A stretch of 64,000 nt of DNA, from NCBI GenBank assembly GCA_964030785.1, contig OZ034967.1:45692033-45756032 (forward strand), in the 5' to 3' direction. Below, in pieces: positions 44,674 to 56,865 of this stretch. Below the pieces are notes generated by a model. The model was not told where the DNA came from, searched no databases, and saw only the letters and a list, made by a program, of their open reading frames with translations. The stretch comes from Siderastrea siderea. Taxonomy: Eukaryota > Cnidaria > Anthozoa > Scleractinia > Rhizangiidae. The position numbers and the translations under genes are program-made. Position 1 is the stretch's first letter, and the number at the start of each line of letters is the position of its first letter.

Positions 44674-45514
44674 TCATCCCTGCTACTGTTCTGTTCTATG
44701 AACTCTGTTCTCGGGAGATGAAACTCCTGGCGAGACCCTAACAGGCAAAAGACTGGGAGCACATCATACCAGGACGACGTTTGTGCCGGTATAAGCATTT
44801 ATCCGATATATTGTGAACAGAGATGGCCAAAACTGGTACACAGATGTTCATATTTTACCGGATGTCTATTCACCGAGTTTTTAGAGCGGCACAAAGGCCT
44901 ATCCAGTGCAAAAGGTTTCACATTGTAGCGGAGCTCCGTCAGGGTCATGCCGAACTCGGCGTTTATTAAATGAAAAGAATACCGATCCTGCTGTGGTGTA
45001 AAAAAACCCAAAGGCTGTAGTCACCACGTAGAAAGCCACTTCGGGCGCTACCAGTTTAAAAACATTTGATGTTATGAAAGATCGTTAGTCCATAAAGTTC
45101 AGCTAGTGTTTCTTGTTTTAATCCTATTGCCTTCAAAAGAAGAAGAACTATGCTGTTGTCAAGACATCAGCCGTTTTAACATCGTTAAAAAAAGTCTGAC
45201 TTTACTAAAGATTAAGAAGGTGCGAAGGTTTGAACCTTTTGTCCCACAATGAACATAGCACGTAATTTTAATAGCTTTCTTGAATAAAAAAAGAATAGTT
45301 TTAATTTTTTATGGATAAAATTTGAACTTGAAAATCTAAAACAAGGAATCAAAGAAATAAGACTTTCAAAATTTGTGCTCAATAAACTTATGTCTTGCTA
45401 AAAGGTTCTTGTTCACTGAGGTAAACTTGATTTTTGAAAAACAACTTCCAAAGCAATTTTCGCCTTGACTGGCTAAAAAAAAATGGGGAAGAACTGGAAG
45501 CCTTAAATAAAGAA
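44674..45514. other. Intergenic sequence, nothing recognised
   Basis: A TAGCGGAGCTCCGTC word near 44929 resembles the edge of the repeat at 47923. Otherwise no signal. Confidence 0.35.
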
Positions 45515-47640
45515 GGGTTTTTAATTCGGTCCATCTATTCCACCTCAACGTTCAATTTATCCTTTGTACTTTCATACATGGTGCGTCGTTCAACGATGCT
45601 GACGTTTTTAGGGGTGAGCGTTTGAATTGAGGTTTGAAAGTGAGCGATGAAACCAATAAAACGGCAGCAGATTCCATTTTCACCCACGTTTATTTCTGTT
45701 TTCAGTAAATGAAGCAACTTTTATAATGTTGCTGATGCCTGAGTCATCCTGAAAGACAAACATAAAGTCTGTTTTAAAAAATTGAGGTTTCTTAAATCCT
45801 ATGAACAAATAGTGTAAAACAGTAATAAAAACAATACTGATAAGACATCGGCAAAGGTGCGTTATCCAATTAATGCCGAGCATACTTTAAGTCTTTTTGA
45901 CGTGGTAAGTGCTCTGAACTACACTGTAAATTCAAAAGTTCTGTTTTGGCCCCCAAATCAGGCCATGTCGGTGAATAAAATACAGTACCATTTTTGGGAC
46001 TAACTTAGCCCCATTTACAAGGGCAGGGCCGGCACCAAAGGGCCAAATTGGGTCCCACTATAGGCTGTTGCGGTTTCCAATGGGGGTGGTTTTGCCCCAG
46101 CTGTGACAGACATATCCTCACAGTGGGCCGCATCACGCCCAGGGGCCTCAGCGCCAATTTGGTATCTTGGGGCTGACACAGATCTTTTGAATTTACTGTG
46201 TATAATTACGTCTCATAGACATGGTAAGCAAGGACTGCAGCTGCAGGGAAGAGATGCACGAGCTAGGTTACACAAGAATTTACTCTTAAGGCTCGCATAA
46301 AGTGCGTAAACAATGCTATTACCGCAGTAAAGACATATCAATCCCTCCAAGAAAAATTGTAACCAATCCTGCCATCTTGGTACTCTCACCCACTCGAAAC
46401 GTTTTATTTCCATTTGAAAATTGCTTCAAAGAATCTTCTAATCACCCAGTGCACAAGTATTTTCTCAACGATTACTTCCCACCATTTGTAAACTTTCTCG
46501 AGAGACTAGCTTAACAACATACAATCCGTCTTCTCTCACAGCTCATTTGATTTTACGAAGTTTGGACGCCAGAAATGCGATAGTTATTGTATCTTTGATG
46601 GAGTTAGTGATAATGTTTACAATTGGCCGTCATTCTTTGTTGATGTAAGAAAAGAATAATCATCGTACATTTCACGATAAAAATAATTAGGTCAACCAGC
46701 ACTGTATGTTGAACATCTTCAAATGTGATCTGCTACACCAGCTGACATTAAGATCGATCACAACTTTGATGCCTACATCGGCGTTCTGACAAAAAAGAAC
46801 TTTACTCCTGGAAAAATGACAGGGAAAGCTTGGCTTTTTAAATCTTTGAAATGCTGTGGATCCGTAAGAGTTGCAATCGCACTCCGTCCGCCTTAAAAGT
46901 TTTTAAGCACGTGCTCAGTGAGTGAACGATGAACAGTTATTTTAGTTTTTTTAAATGTATTTTCAATTTATTTGATTTTCAAGGGTGCCAATTTGTCGTC
47001 ATTTCTAGTTCAAATTCATTTATTTTGTATAGCAGTGTCTCTGAAACGTTTCCCTTTCATTTTTGCAACTTAACAATTATCTGTTCCCTTTTCTCAGGAT
47101 CGTTTTACTACTGAGTTACTACTGAGCGGTTTTGTTGTCTTTCTTCAGGTCTTAACAGTTAAGAGCAGTATCGCCCAGAACAATCCACAAAAGAGGAGTA
47201 GATCCTAGCAGCATGCAGGACGTGTGTCAGAAGGAACCAAGAATATATAATGTAGCTCAACACGAGTCTCCTGTCGGGGACTCAGATATTTTTCTTTGTC
47301 TTTCGTTCGTGGCATGAAATGCTGAACAGTACATGGTACTTTTGGGTAATTTATTTTTATTTTATATTTATTTCTTGTTGTCTATTATCGGTTTAAATTT
47401 CAACTGGATAACGATTCCCTATTTTTTGAAAATGTTACAGTGAAATACACCCTTCCTACCTGTTTCAACTTTAATGATGTCAGGGGCACTCGCAAATCCC
47501 TTGACATGAAGGAGGGCCACAGTGTAAGAGGGTGCAAAGATCACAATTTGTCGGACTGCGGCGCTGGTAACGTTTCGTCTCAGTTTTAATGTCACTGGGA
47601 CCTCTTGCTGTCTCTGTTTCTGTTAAAAAATCAAAGACTC
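45515..47640 (+). repeat. Older segmental duplication, block 1 copy A (partner 56866-59010)
   Basis: Collinear with 56866-59010 at roughly 80-85 percent identity by eye, including an internal MITE and CT-rich tracts ending in CTTTCTTCAG. Shared features include CCATCTATTCCACCTCAACG at the left edge and GCCCAGAACAATCC near the right. The indels break several shared open frames, so I do not call a gene. Confidence 0.8.
45921..46201. mobile_element. 281-bp MITE, ACACTGTAAATTCAAAAG termini (copy A)
   Basis: ACACTGTAAATTCAAAAG at the left is mirrored by CTTTTGAATTTACTGTGT at the right. The GC-richer interior has GGCCCC/GGGGCC words. It lies inside the older duplication, and its partner is at 57297-57618. 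Confidence 0.75.
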
Positions 47641-47922
47641 CTGTGAGCTAACTCGTGAAGACGAAATGCTCTTAATAAGAAGTCTGCATGGATACACCAG
47701 ACTCGTACCCAGTCGATATTTATGAGTCCATATAGCGACAGGGTACGAGTCTGTAGATACACGTAGTTGCTAGAATCAAACCTCTGAATTCTCCTACAGC
47801 CCTCACATATTCAGTATTTTACAATACAGAGAGAAATACCATGCGTTTTATAAAATTGCGTGACTACTTGTCGAAAGGCGACCTCCAGGAGTCAAAGGTG
47901 GAATCTAACCTTTTATAGCGGA

Positions 47923-48170
47923 GCTCCATTGCTAAGCAAATTTGGTAACCTATCCATCCGAGAAATTTTGGTTGTGATGTAATAGTCACGTGACCGTCCG
48001 TACGTCCGTCCGTCCGTCCGTCCGCACAGACTCTGCGGGAGGGGAGGGGAGTCCCAAGACAACCCAATGTGGGGGTAGAGATTGCCATCTTTTCTTGGCG
48101 GCAAATCGCGCGGTGCTTTGGGCAACCGGCGTTTTTCTTGGCGGGAAATCGCATGACCATCGTCGCTTTT
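47923..48170. repeat. Dispersed repeat with (CGTC)n core
   Basis: AGCGGAGCTCCATTGCTAAG leads into ATAGTCACGTGACCGTCCG, a (CGTC)n tract and a G-rich region with two GGCGG(C/G)AAATCGC words. The predicted DGRTDGRTDG peptides come from the microsatellite. It resembles a moderately repeated coral sequence; no transposase. Confidence 0.55.
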
Positions 48171-48604
48171 GAAAAAGAGGTTTCTTTAAATGCTTAAGCT
48201 TCTTTAGCAAAACGATTGTACGAGAGTACTGAAGTACTTGACAAAAAAACATCTAATATCCATAAATGGAAAGAAAAAGTTCAAAAGAATACTGGTAGAA
48301 GGCGAAAAGTTCAAGTTACAAAAACTGCCTTCAAAGGACTTCATCGCTTTGTTTTCTTCACGGCGGAGAGCTTGCCCTGTTCTGAAACATAACCGAGTAA
48401 GTGAAGGTTTTAAAGGGTCTAATAAGGTACATGATTTTGAGTATTACGGTCAAAGAAATTACGTTTTGAAATGGGAATTTAATTTATGTCATTAGAAATG
48501 TGTCATTTACTTTTGACTTTAAAAAATTATTAGAAAACGCGCTCAGTTTTGTGACAGATGTAGTCTTTGTGACAGATGTAGTCTTAAATTATGCCGGCAT
48601 AATT

Positions 48605-48995
48605 TAAAGCGTGTTTGGTGTCTGTTTGTTTTGAATGTTGATGGTCTCTACTAAGTTAGAGAACGAAATATAACAGTTATTTAAAAAACTATAAGCGAAG
48701 CAATTGTCGGTTTAAACCTATTATATCCGAAAAGCTTCCAAAAACAATTCGGTGCATTTCTAAAAGCGCTCAAATTTCAAACAATTTGCAGCCGCAAAAC
48801 TTAGAGTTAAGCAAAAACCATAGAGTTAAGCATGTTTGGTGTTTGTTTGTTTTCAATGTCGATGGTCTCAAGTTAAAGAACGAAATGTAAGGGTTACTTA
48901 AGTAACTATAAGCGAAGCAGTTTTGAGTTTAAAGCTATTTTATCCGGTAAGTAATGAGTGTTCTTCAAAGCGCTCGAATTTTTTCTCGGCTGCTA
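48605..48995. repeat. Diverged tandem duplication, unit ~220 bp
   Basis: Two direct copies begin at about 48609 (GTGTTTGGTGTCTGTTTGTT) and about 48831 (CATGTTTGGTGTTTGTTTGT). Both continue through GAACGAAAT, ACTATAAGCGAAGCA and AAAGCGCTC. A TATA-like GCTATAAAAGCC follows at about 48993, but no gene start is evident after it. Confidence 0.7.
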
Positions 48996-48999
48996 TAAA

Positions 49000-49722
49000 A
49001 GCCTACGCGGCATTTCTTCGATAAGCTGATTACAAGTGCTTCGAAGCTCCCAAAATCCTTTCTTTCGGATAATCCCAGTAAAATGCCGGTGAAATGCATG
49101 TATAAATTTTTGACCAGACTAACAGTGGCAGTTCATGTTATTTGTTAACATCCGAACGCGATGAAGATAACCCATTTAAATTTTGTTGTTGTAAATGAGC
49201 GCCGTTTGAAGTTCATTCAAGCGAACAGCCAATAATCCAAGGAGATTTGACAAGCCTTGACAGTTAATGACAGGATATGGAAACATTGCAAAAACCAAGC
49301 GAGACGGCTCGTGAGTAAAATATGTGTTCAGTTTGATGCCCGAAAAAAAAAATCAAGCTGTGCTCAGCCTCTAGAATGACCTTTCGAGCTTGGTTTTACA
49401 GAACAGATCCCCAAAGTATTGGAGGACAATTCGGAACCCTTTCGGGTTTTTTGAGAAGCGCTTTTCGGAAGCGAACGAGCCAAAAAAAGCCCCGAAATAT
49501 ATTTCAGACCGAAACGTTTTAGGACTATTTTTGAGAAACGAACACCAATTTATTCCTTTGCGGCTCCGCTTTTAGGCTTGGCTAAATCTATATATTATTA
49601 TTTTAAAGCTTGTTTTCACCACTAAATGTTTGGATTCGACAAAATTAACCCAGTGTAGATTCTAGCGTTTTTGTTCCCTCTTCATATGAGCTATATTTGA
49701 AATGCGTGAATTGAAATAATTT
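49000..49722. other. Intergenic sequence, nothing recognised
   Basis: Ordinary sequence between the tandem repeat and the hAT-like element; no domain in its short frames. Confidence 0.35.
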
Positions 49723-51503
49723 GTCTGAATCAGGAGGGAGTGATGAACTCGCCGCTCGGCTGGTTCGAGGTGTCTGGCCATCGTGACGTCACGACGTGAA
49801 AAGCGCGCGAGTTTGCCGAGTCTTCAAAAATGGCGCTGGAACCTGATGTTAGAGTTCGGGCTACAAACGTATTTTTTGTGCTATTAAGCTTTCAGCTAAG
49901 CTTGTTTTCTTGGGTAATGGAATTTTAGTCATCCCTTTTTTCGATATAGGTAAGTGGCTCTTTGTCTTAACGTTAAAATCACACTTAAATAATGTTTTAA
50001 GAGTCATGTTTACTCTTCGCGATCGAAGAATTATGCGGGAAAATTGTTATTGTCCGCGTCCGAAAAAGTGTGTTTATTTCAGTTATATAACACAGGGAAA
50101 CTTGAAACTTGGCTACGGACTAGCCTATAGCTTAAAAAAAGTACTCAAGTTGAAACAAGTGGTGTAGTACTTACCTAAAAAATGATCAGTCCGTTTGTTT
50201 AGCTGAGTATAATAGAAGGCGAACCTAGTAGGGTATGTTTAGCACTTAAACGTAAACTTTTCTTACAGTATTTGCTTCCATCTTCTGTATAAGGAAAGAA
50301 TAGTGAAGTTTAATTACTAGGGAAAGAGTAACTGAACTTAGTAAATTTTTGTCGCCTCATTTAACCCGTGTAAACTACACTTTTGCAGAACAACATAAAA
50401 ATCTGAATCAGCTCCCAAAGTATGCCGACGCCCGAGGAAACACGTTTTCGCTGATCTGGTTCTGTCCTTTTTTATGAAAACTATTAGATATATTTGAGTA
50501 CCATCTGGATCAGCGATTCAGTGATTTTTTCTCAATACCTCCAGTTTCCTCTAGATTTCCTGTCCAGGTTGCACAATGTTTTAGAAAGAGTTTGACCGTC
50601 TACTTGATCCACAACTGTCGATCAAGATGACCGTTCCGCAAATAAATTGAATTGGTCCTGTCATTTGATTTTTGAAGATTAATTACTTTTAAAACAGTCA
50701 AACGGAGGACCATTCTAGTAAAGAGAGAGCCTTGTTAACCCTTAACATCAGTAAACTGAGAAAGTTGGCGTTTTTGATAGACTGTGATTTTGATAGTTAT
50801 TCAACAAGAGTACAGTCAGTCGTCAGTACAAATTTGGCCGGAAAGCCGGCGCGTCCTCTGTTTTGTTTCGCCGCGAGCAAATGATGTCGACTTTGTCGTT
50901 TTTTACTAGATAGTTTAGCAAAGTAAGGAATTACTGTGGCCCATTATTAACTTCGAACCAAGCACATGACTTCACAGTAAACGTATCTTTGCATTGGAGT
51001 ATTCTTCTCCACATTTTAAAGATGTTTAAAGCCACTGATCATTTTAATAAAATTGTTACACAATTTTATTTTTCTAAAATTGGAAAGAGTTTATACCTAT
51101 AAAAGTTATGTTTTTGCCTCCAAGCGACACATCTTAGGGTTTGTGAGATACAGCTTCTGAAAGGTGATCTTGATCACGATTTCAATCGATCGACCAAAGC
51201 GTTCGTGAAAGTTTTGGAGTCTTATCGCTAATTTGTTATTTTGCTGTGAGGACCAAATTGCATTAAGAATACTTTTAATGTTATAGCATGCAGCATACCT
51301 TTTGTTCTTTCATCGTTTTGATCTGTCCTTTTTGAGAAACTGGACTGTAAACATTTGCAAGGAAGCCATTTGTTAACTTTCCTTTGAATTTCCCGGGCAG
51401 ACTTATTTGTGACGTCACGATGGTCCGACACCTCGGATTTTCGTTCGCCAATACCGGCACTAGTGCCCAGGCCTAAGTTCATCACTCCCTCCTGGTCTGA
51501 ATT
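49723..51503. mobile_element. 1765-bp hAT-like non-autonomous transposon with 8-bp target duplication
   Basis: GTCTGAAT at 49723-49730 and 51496-51503 flanks an element starting CAGGAGGGAGTGATGAACT and ending with its exact inverse. Beyond the 19-bp termini, GAGGTGTC and CCATCGTGACGTCAC words are also inverted at both ends. An 8-bp duplication and CAG-starting termini fit the hAT superfamily. No transposase is encoded. The interior instead has a candidate first exon at 49830. Confidence 0.85.
49830..49913 (+). CDS. Candidate first coding exon with signal-anchor, inside the hAT-like element
   Basis: AAAATGGCGCTGGAACC starts a 28-codon frame with a hydrophobic core (TNVFFVLLSFQLSLFSW). It ends at a TGG|GTAATG donor in phase 0. 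Read through, it stops five codons later. It sits 100 bases from the left terminus in a GC-rich, CGTGACGTCACG-containing (CRE-like) segment. It may be a captured promoter plus first exon, or chance. Confidence 0.3.
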
Positions 51504-52234
51504 AAAGACACACTTAATTTTCATGACCACTTAAATTCATCATCATGAATGTAATCTACTCCGGGAATTTAAACTTCTAATGGCATTGCAATAACCGACC
51601 GAATTTTTCGCCCCCTTCCCGAAACACGTTTCAACGCTACGAATCTTCACGGGTTAAAAGGTTGTAAAATGAGCTTCAATATCTTTTTATGACAATTCTT
51701 TAAACATAAATGTGGTTTTTACAATGACTGAGCAAATTCTTGCGTGCGGATTGGCTTTCGTTTATTACCAATAAGACCGGTATTGACAATAAAATGAAAA
51801 CGACGACACATGTGACGCACGCCAAAAGGATAAATTTTGAGAAACTGTTTCGCATCACCGGTTCGCCAATTTTTTTTATTGTGAGTGACAGAACTAAGTA
51901 GAGACTGAAACGGTCGAAGGCCAAAAATATCGCTTTTTAATTGACTGCGGACGGTATTTCTTGGGGGAGGAGGAGGAAATTGTTATGCCGTTTGACGGTT
52001 AGTAGTTTATCAAGTACCTCATATTCTTATTCGCCAATCAATAACAACTCTCAGCTCACGATATGTGAACTGAGACTCATTTCTCTTTCCTTCTACACTA
52101 GCTAGACTCGTCAACAGACCGTTTGGATACAGTTTGGGTAGCTCAGTGCCTTTGATCAGTATCTATTTTCATTGGTCTGTAATAACACTAGTTACCTCTA
52201 CTGATATCTTTCGGTAAGAGAATTTGGGGGACCT
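51504..52234. other. Intergenic sequence, nothing recognised
   Basis: The frame at 51700-51924 (minus) has a hydrophobic stretch but no splice context or homology I can recognise. Confidence 0.35.
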
Positions 52235-53095
52235 CGTAGTACGATCGGAATATCTATAAAAAAGATATAATTATCATAGGAATAACTTAAGTCAACATGT
52301 GGAAAAATATCATCCTCGTGATATTATTTGGTAGTTTGTTTGCCGTCAATCGCTGATTGATGGTTTGCTGCGTTTTTCATTGTCTAGCTCACATGAACGC
52401 CTCGTCACGTATCACTAAGGATAATTAACTAGAAAAATTAACACAGTTTATTCTCACCTTCAAGAACAGAGCGGGAACTCACAGCAGACACTAACAAAAG
52501 GACCAAGATCACAATATTGAGAGTCTTCATTGTCAGTTGAACTTAAAAAGAAAAAAGAGAGAGTTTGTGACTGTGTGATAGTGAGCTGTAAGAAATTGGG
52601 AGAGAGCGTGAATAGAGAGGAATGAGACGCAGGGGACACCTGAGAGCGCAAATAGGTTAGCTGCCATAAAATCACCTGAACACCCTGCATCACTGCAAAA
52701 ATGTATCAGTCTTTCTTCAGCAAACTGCCTTGAAGAAACGAAATAGTTTCAAAAAATTATTTTTTAAACTCATTGTAGTTGATAAAGACATCCATTAATT
52801 CACGCAAGCCTCCTCTCTGCAGTTGCGGTTCAATCCACATTTAAAGAAAACCAAAAGAACATAGGAAATGGACCTCCTTTCCTGCGGAAATTTTACAATT
52901 TTAATCTGACTTTTAATTGATCTCTTTGTTGTACAAATTTGACTTTCAGATCCTTCCTTCACGACCAGTCTTCAGTCTAACTTTTATGTTTTTTCTCTCG
53001 GTTAGTGGAACTATAAGCTTTTAATGTTTCGTTTTTTGGTTAAATGCAGTTGCACTCAGGGCTCAGTTCTTTGTAACTGAGTGTGTTATGACTTA
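52235..53095 (+). repeat. Older segmental duplication, block 2 copy A (partner 61960-63870)
   Basis: Collinear with 61960-63870 except for two insertions in the partner (62160-62628 and 63095-63497). Shared marks: GATTGATGGTTTGCTGCG, TTTTTCATTGTCTAGCTCAC, the secreted-peptide exon, GATCCTTCCTTCACGACCA and CTCAGGGCTCAGTTCT. Confidence 0.8.
52458..52530 (-). CDS. First coding exon of a small secreted peptide (copy A)
   Basis: The minus-strand ATG opens MKTLNIVILVLLLVSAVSS, a textbook signal peptide, followed by RSVLE. It then meets a GAAG|GTGAGA donor in phase 1. The 5' leader is pyrimidine-rich. The paralogue at 62665-62737 has the same structure, with four substitutions in 24 residues. Signal-peptide exons conserved across a diverged duplication, with the splice donor kept, favour a real gene. 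Later exons would lie at lower coordinates; I could not find a phase-compatible one, so the mature peptide is unknown (a neuropeptide, antimicrobial, cysteine-rich secreted protein or venom-like peptide would all fit). Confidence 0.65.
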
Positions 53096-53115
53096 GACGA
53101 TTTGCTAGCTGAAGG

Positions 53116-53157
53116 ATCTTGGCAGCGGAGCCGCGATTCGTGCGGCTCCGCCAAGAT
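53116..53157. repeat. 42-bp GC-rich hairpin
   Basis: ATCTTGGCAGCGGAGCCGC is mirrored by GCGGCTCCGCCAAGAT around ATTCGT. It lies at the border where the older duplication ends and unique sequence starts, and may be the end of an inserted hairpin element. Confidence 0.75.
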
Positions 53158-53446
53158 ACTCCCGCGAATAACACATTAAGGGCCCATTAAAGTATCTCGT
53201 TGCTATGATACGCGGTTACCATGCACGTGCAATTTTATTTCCGGTCGTCCGCAAATTTTTTGCGCTTTCTGGCCTCCCGGCGCGGGCCCGTCGCCGGTTC
53301 AAGTCGCCGATAATTTTTTTATTTCGTTGCGACAAACACAAAAGAAACTTTTTTGTTTACTTTTTAAATTGATTTTAATTTTCTGCTTTACTTTCACAAC
53401 ATGTGAGTTGTGCCTTTATTTCTTAAACTGGGTGTTTCAGTTGAAA

Positions 53447-54535
53447 ATGAGCTCGAAGCTATCCACGTACGCACGTAAACAGAAAGCGCAGCGATGGCTG
53501 CAAGTCGATGGGGGAAATGCAGATCGCGAAAAGCCGACCTTCAAAGATTTTCAGTGTCAGGTCGGGGATAGAAATGTCAGTGATGCGGAGGCAAACCGAA
53601 ATAAGTACTGTGCCATCATCCCGAACCCATAAAGAAATCCCTGCCTGTGTCCGCGGCCGTGACTTCGACTGCTCCCAAACTACCGGACGTCGCTTGCTAG
53701 AAAACTGTAATCGATGTGCGAACCTGTGAACTGTCCTTCCGAACCTGAGCAACTCCAGTGTTTAGACAGCTCTTCACGAAAAGAAGCTCTCGAGGCCACT
53801 GACTTGCAGCCACTGTCGCAAGACAGCGTGGGGCAGGATACAGCAAGAAAGAAAGCTTGTAAATTGTCTTTGAAAGCAGCTCTATCGCGCGAATTTCATG
53901 CCCACATTGACAATGCTATTATTAAAGCACACGATAGAATACCTGACAAATAATGGTGAGCTCGATACATCTGATGGGCAACGTCTGCTAACAACATCAC
54001 TTGAGAAATTAGCAAAAAGTAATTTAAGCGATCTAAAAGACTGTGACTGTAGAAAGGACTGAGAAATACGAATTTTGTTCGGTAAAACAAAACACAGTTG
54101 AAGAGTTTGAGTTCGAGTGCAGTCGATGTGGACAGAAATTCAGCTTGAAGAGTGATACCTCTGTCGTGAAAGCCACAACTCGTCCAAGGTCTGCAATACG
54201 TAACGTAATCGTGCTCTTTCATTCCTTGTCAGTAGGCAGTATTTCAAAGATTATCATAAAATTCTCTGGACTCTAAGTCTGGACCAAGTCAATTCGACTC
54301 GGTGGATCCACACTGTTGAATGGCTTGCGCCGTTCGTAAAACAGATCGCCGACTGGAGCGTGAAAGAAGCGAGAACTGAAGCAATCCAACGGAAAAACCA
54401 ATCATCATTACACATCCAGTTCGACGGCTTTTATCTGACACGCGGCCATTATTCCAACAACAGCTCAGCTCAGCTCAGCTCAGCTACCGTCCACGATGCC
54501 AAGAATAGGAAAATTACCGCCTTAGCGACCTAGCC
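53447..54535 (+). pseudogene. Decayed Mutator-like transposase-related gene
   Basis: At least three frames have to be joined. The start is MSSKLSTYARKQKAQRWLQV, then a shift near 53620 to THKEIPACVRGRDFDCS, and at 54043-54235 FECSRCGQKF (a CxxC pair) with IRNVIVLFHSLSVGS. After another shift comes WIHTVEWLAPFVKQIADW and FDGFYLTRGHYSNNSS near 54420-54460. The DG-x-Y-x-x-RGHxS word resembles the first catalytic-Asp block of Mutator-like transposases. A CAGCT microsatellite expansion (54463-54484) sits in that block. The frame is lost by 54535. No termini were identified. The family call is tentative; death of the gene is clear. Confidence 0.5.
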
Positions 54536-56051
54536 ATTTAACGCTTAGGCACCTGGCCATTGAAAAAAGTAGCGTCACTTCCGGTGCCGCGAAAAATGTA
54601 CTTTTCTTGTCGAGAAGTAAACGTATCTGCTGCATTTTAAAAGAATTTGAAAAAACATCTTTTTTTCTCGAAATTTAAACATCCTTTTTGCGAAAAAACA
54701 GAAAACAAAAAAATTATACCCAAAAGAGTGGACAAAGAAGCACATTTTTCATTCTTATTTGTTTATTTTTCTTCGTAAACCAAAACGCATGCTTAAATTT
54801 CCTCAAGACGGCTTATGAAATGGTACGGTACAAGACATTATGGACAAAAAGGTAAGTCTTGAAGTAAAAACGCATTTTTCTGTTTCTGATCACGTGACAT
54901 GGGGCGTGGTCCGATGACGTCATAAACTGAACCATACTTGCCCTCAATGAATGTTGCCCAAATTTGGTCCAATGAAAGCATACATGTGTTGAGTTACAGC
55001 AAACTCATTTTTCCCTAGCAACGGCCTAAAAAGATATTGTAATGGGCCCTTAAGTTAGCCTGCTCGTAGGCTAATGAAATACATGAATAATTTACAAGCT
55101 TATTTCAGCTCAAAACTGCAAAGAATCAACCTTCATTCCTAAAAATGTTGGTTGTGTTAATATCATAATCGTTTGAATGACAACAGTCCTTCATGTAGCT
55201 TCAATGCTTTGGATAACTGGACGTCAGAGCCTGGAATCTACTAATGAAGTACGAAATAAATACGAATGAAAACCAGACTTGTGAATCCGGAATCTCCGAG
55301 TGTTTGGAACTCGGAATCCATAAGCTCCAGTAACAGGGATACGGAATCCACAGTGCGGAAGTTTGAATCCAAGATCGTCTGGGATTCCTTTACATGGGGT
55401 GAGAAAAAAATTCGTTGGATGCCCCTGATTGAAGGCAGGATTTGTGTTTTGTGCGCGTCTTGTAAAATAAAGGCCAAGGCACCAATTTATTCATGATGGT
55501 TTTTTCCGTTGAACGGCGTCAGGTGTAAAGACGTGTAAGTTAAGAGTGTACTTACCTTACGATGTTTCAGTTGACTATCTCTTCAAGACAAGCTCAACCA
55601 AAGAAACGGATCTAATTTACTCGCTGCTTTTCTTACACGAAAGGTTTGCGTGATTCCAAATGTAAAGTGAGTGGAATGAAATGACCATAGCAGTTTTTAT
55701 TTAGACTCGTCAATAATATTGACGCAGGTGAAAAATGGCCCTTGAGGTTCAGTGACTCGATTCAGCGAGTCGCTTAATTAAAAACTCTTTTGCACGTAAC
55801 TTGTGTGCCCGGGGAAGGCTTCCATATAAATACGAAAATTTAGAAAGGTACTCTTTAGAGGTACAGCATCTCGTTTTGTCGGCACCCGTAAATATCGTCA
55901 AGAAAAACACTGAGTTAATTAATAGCATCTTACGCTGTGAACATCCTTGATGGGTCATTCGTGGGCGTCTTGATGGGTATTCGTGGGTCAGTGATTTTTC
56001 ACGCACGAAAAATGTACCCCGGCGCGCAAAGCACTTTGGGTGACACTGGTC
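54536..56051. other. Intergenic sequence with low-copy repeat words
   Basis: GGAATCC/GGAACTCGG words repeat at 55278-55375 and CGTGGG(C/T)/TGATGGGTATTCGTG words at 55945-55985. A CAATGAAAGC/CCAATGTTGCCC region near 54945 shows no gene. Confidence 0.35.
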
Positions 56052-56575
56052 TTAAAGTAGAAAAGTGTTGACAAACCAAAGCCGATTTCTAGAATGTATC
56101 TGTATTATTTTTGGTAGACAACTATCACCGCTGACTCTTCCGTTTAAGAGTTTTAGATCAGCGCTTCTGCAAATATCAAGAAGTCTTTCACCGTAACTAT
56201 TTAGTTCGTGATCATAACTATTTAGTCGAATGGGACAATACGAGGATTCAGACAGATCATTTACTATGATGTTGTTCCTGTCATGACAGACACTATCAAG
56301 AGTATTTTCCTGTCCTCGCGTTAAAATCACACATGAGAAGGATTGATCCTTTGGTAGCAAAGGATATCTTTTTCAAGTTCTTCAAATTGTTCAAGGTAAT
56401 AATAATTTGAATTATTCGGTGGAATATAAAGACCACGTGTAAAGATCTTTCATTGTTTTGGCATAACCTTTGTTGATTTTTAAGCAAAGAAAGTTCGGAG
56501 ACGTTTTGGCAATTGCAATCCAATCGTGAAGTGCATTCTTTTATAGCAAAGCAATACCTCCGGAGTTCCAACCAC
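56052..56575 (-). pseudogene. LINE apurinic-type endonuclease fragment
   Basis: Minus-strand frames spell LLMCDFNARTGKYS (the DFNA motif of LINE APE endonucleases), then DSVCHDRNNIIVNDLSES, ERLLDICRSADLKLLNGRVS (the helix and LNG motif) and, upstream, IKECTSRLDCNCQNV. A frame change lies between the DFNART block and the following block (about 56300), and Gly before DFNA is Cys. No RT follows on this strand, so it is an isolated fragment, CR1/L2-like in style and unrelated to the LINE at 38.4 kb, which lacks this domain. Confidence 0.8.
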
Positions 56576-56865
56576 CGCTTTTCGATACAGTGCCTTCCTG
56601 AATTATAGACCTATATCCTAGTACTTCAACATCAGTGACCTCGGGTCATCAGGAATCCACACCTACATAAAAGAGTTTTCGCTAAAATCTGGAATATGGA
56701 ACATTCCGAAAATTTTAACGTAAAAATTAAGCATTGAAGTTTTAAAATAATTTAAAAAGGATGAAGAAGATGAAGAAGACCAAGAGAAAATAAAAAAGGT
56801 CCAGACGGTCCAGTAAAAGAGAAGGGGAGAAAGGGTAGAAGGGATTGGTTGAGGATTGAAGAAGA

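Noticed and set aside
46302..46514. 70-codon plus-strand frame ending FPPFVNFLERLA
   Set aside because: Frameshifted in the duplicate at about 57730-57935, and no known domain.
47864..48252. Frames with DGRTDGRTDG repeats
   Set aside because: Produced by the (CGTC)n microsatellite of a dispersed repeat.
52460..52693. 77-codon minus-strand frame starting MMQGVQ over the secreted-peptide leader
   Set aside because: It uses a different frame from the signal peptide and is not kept in the duplicate.
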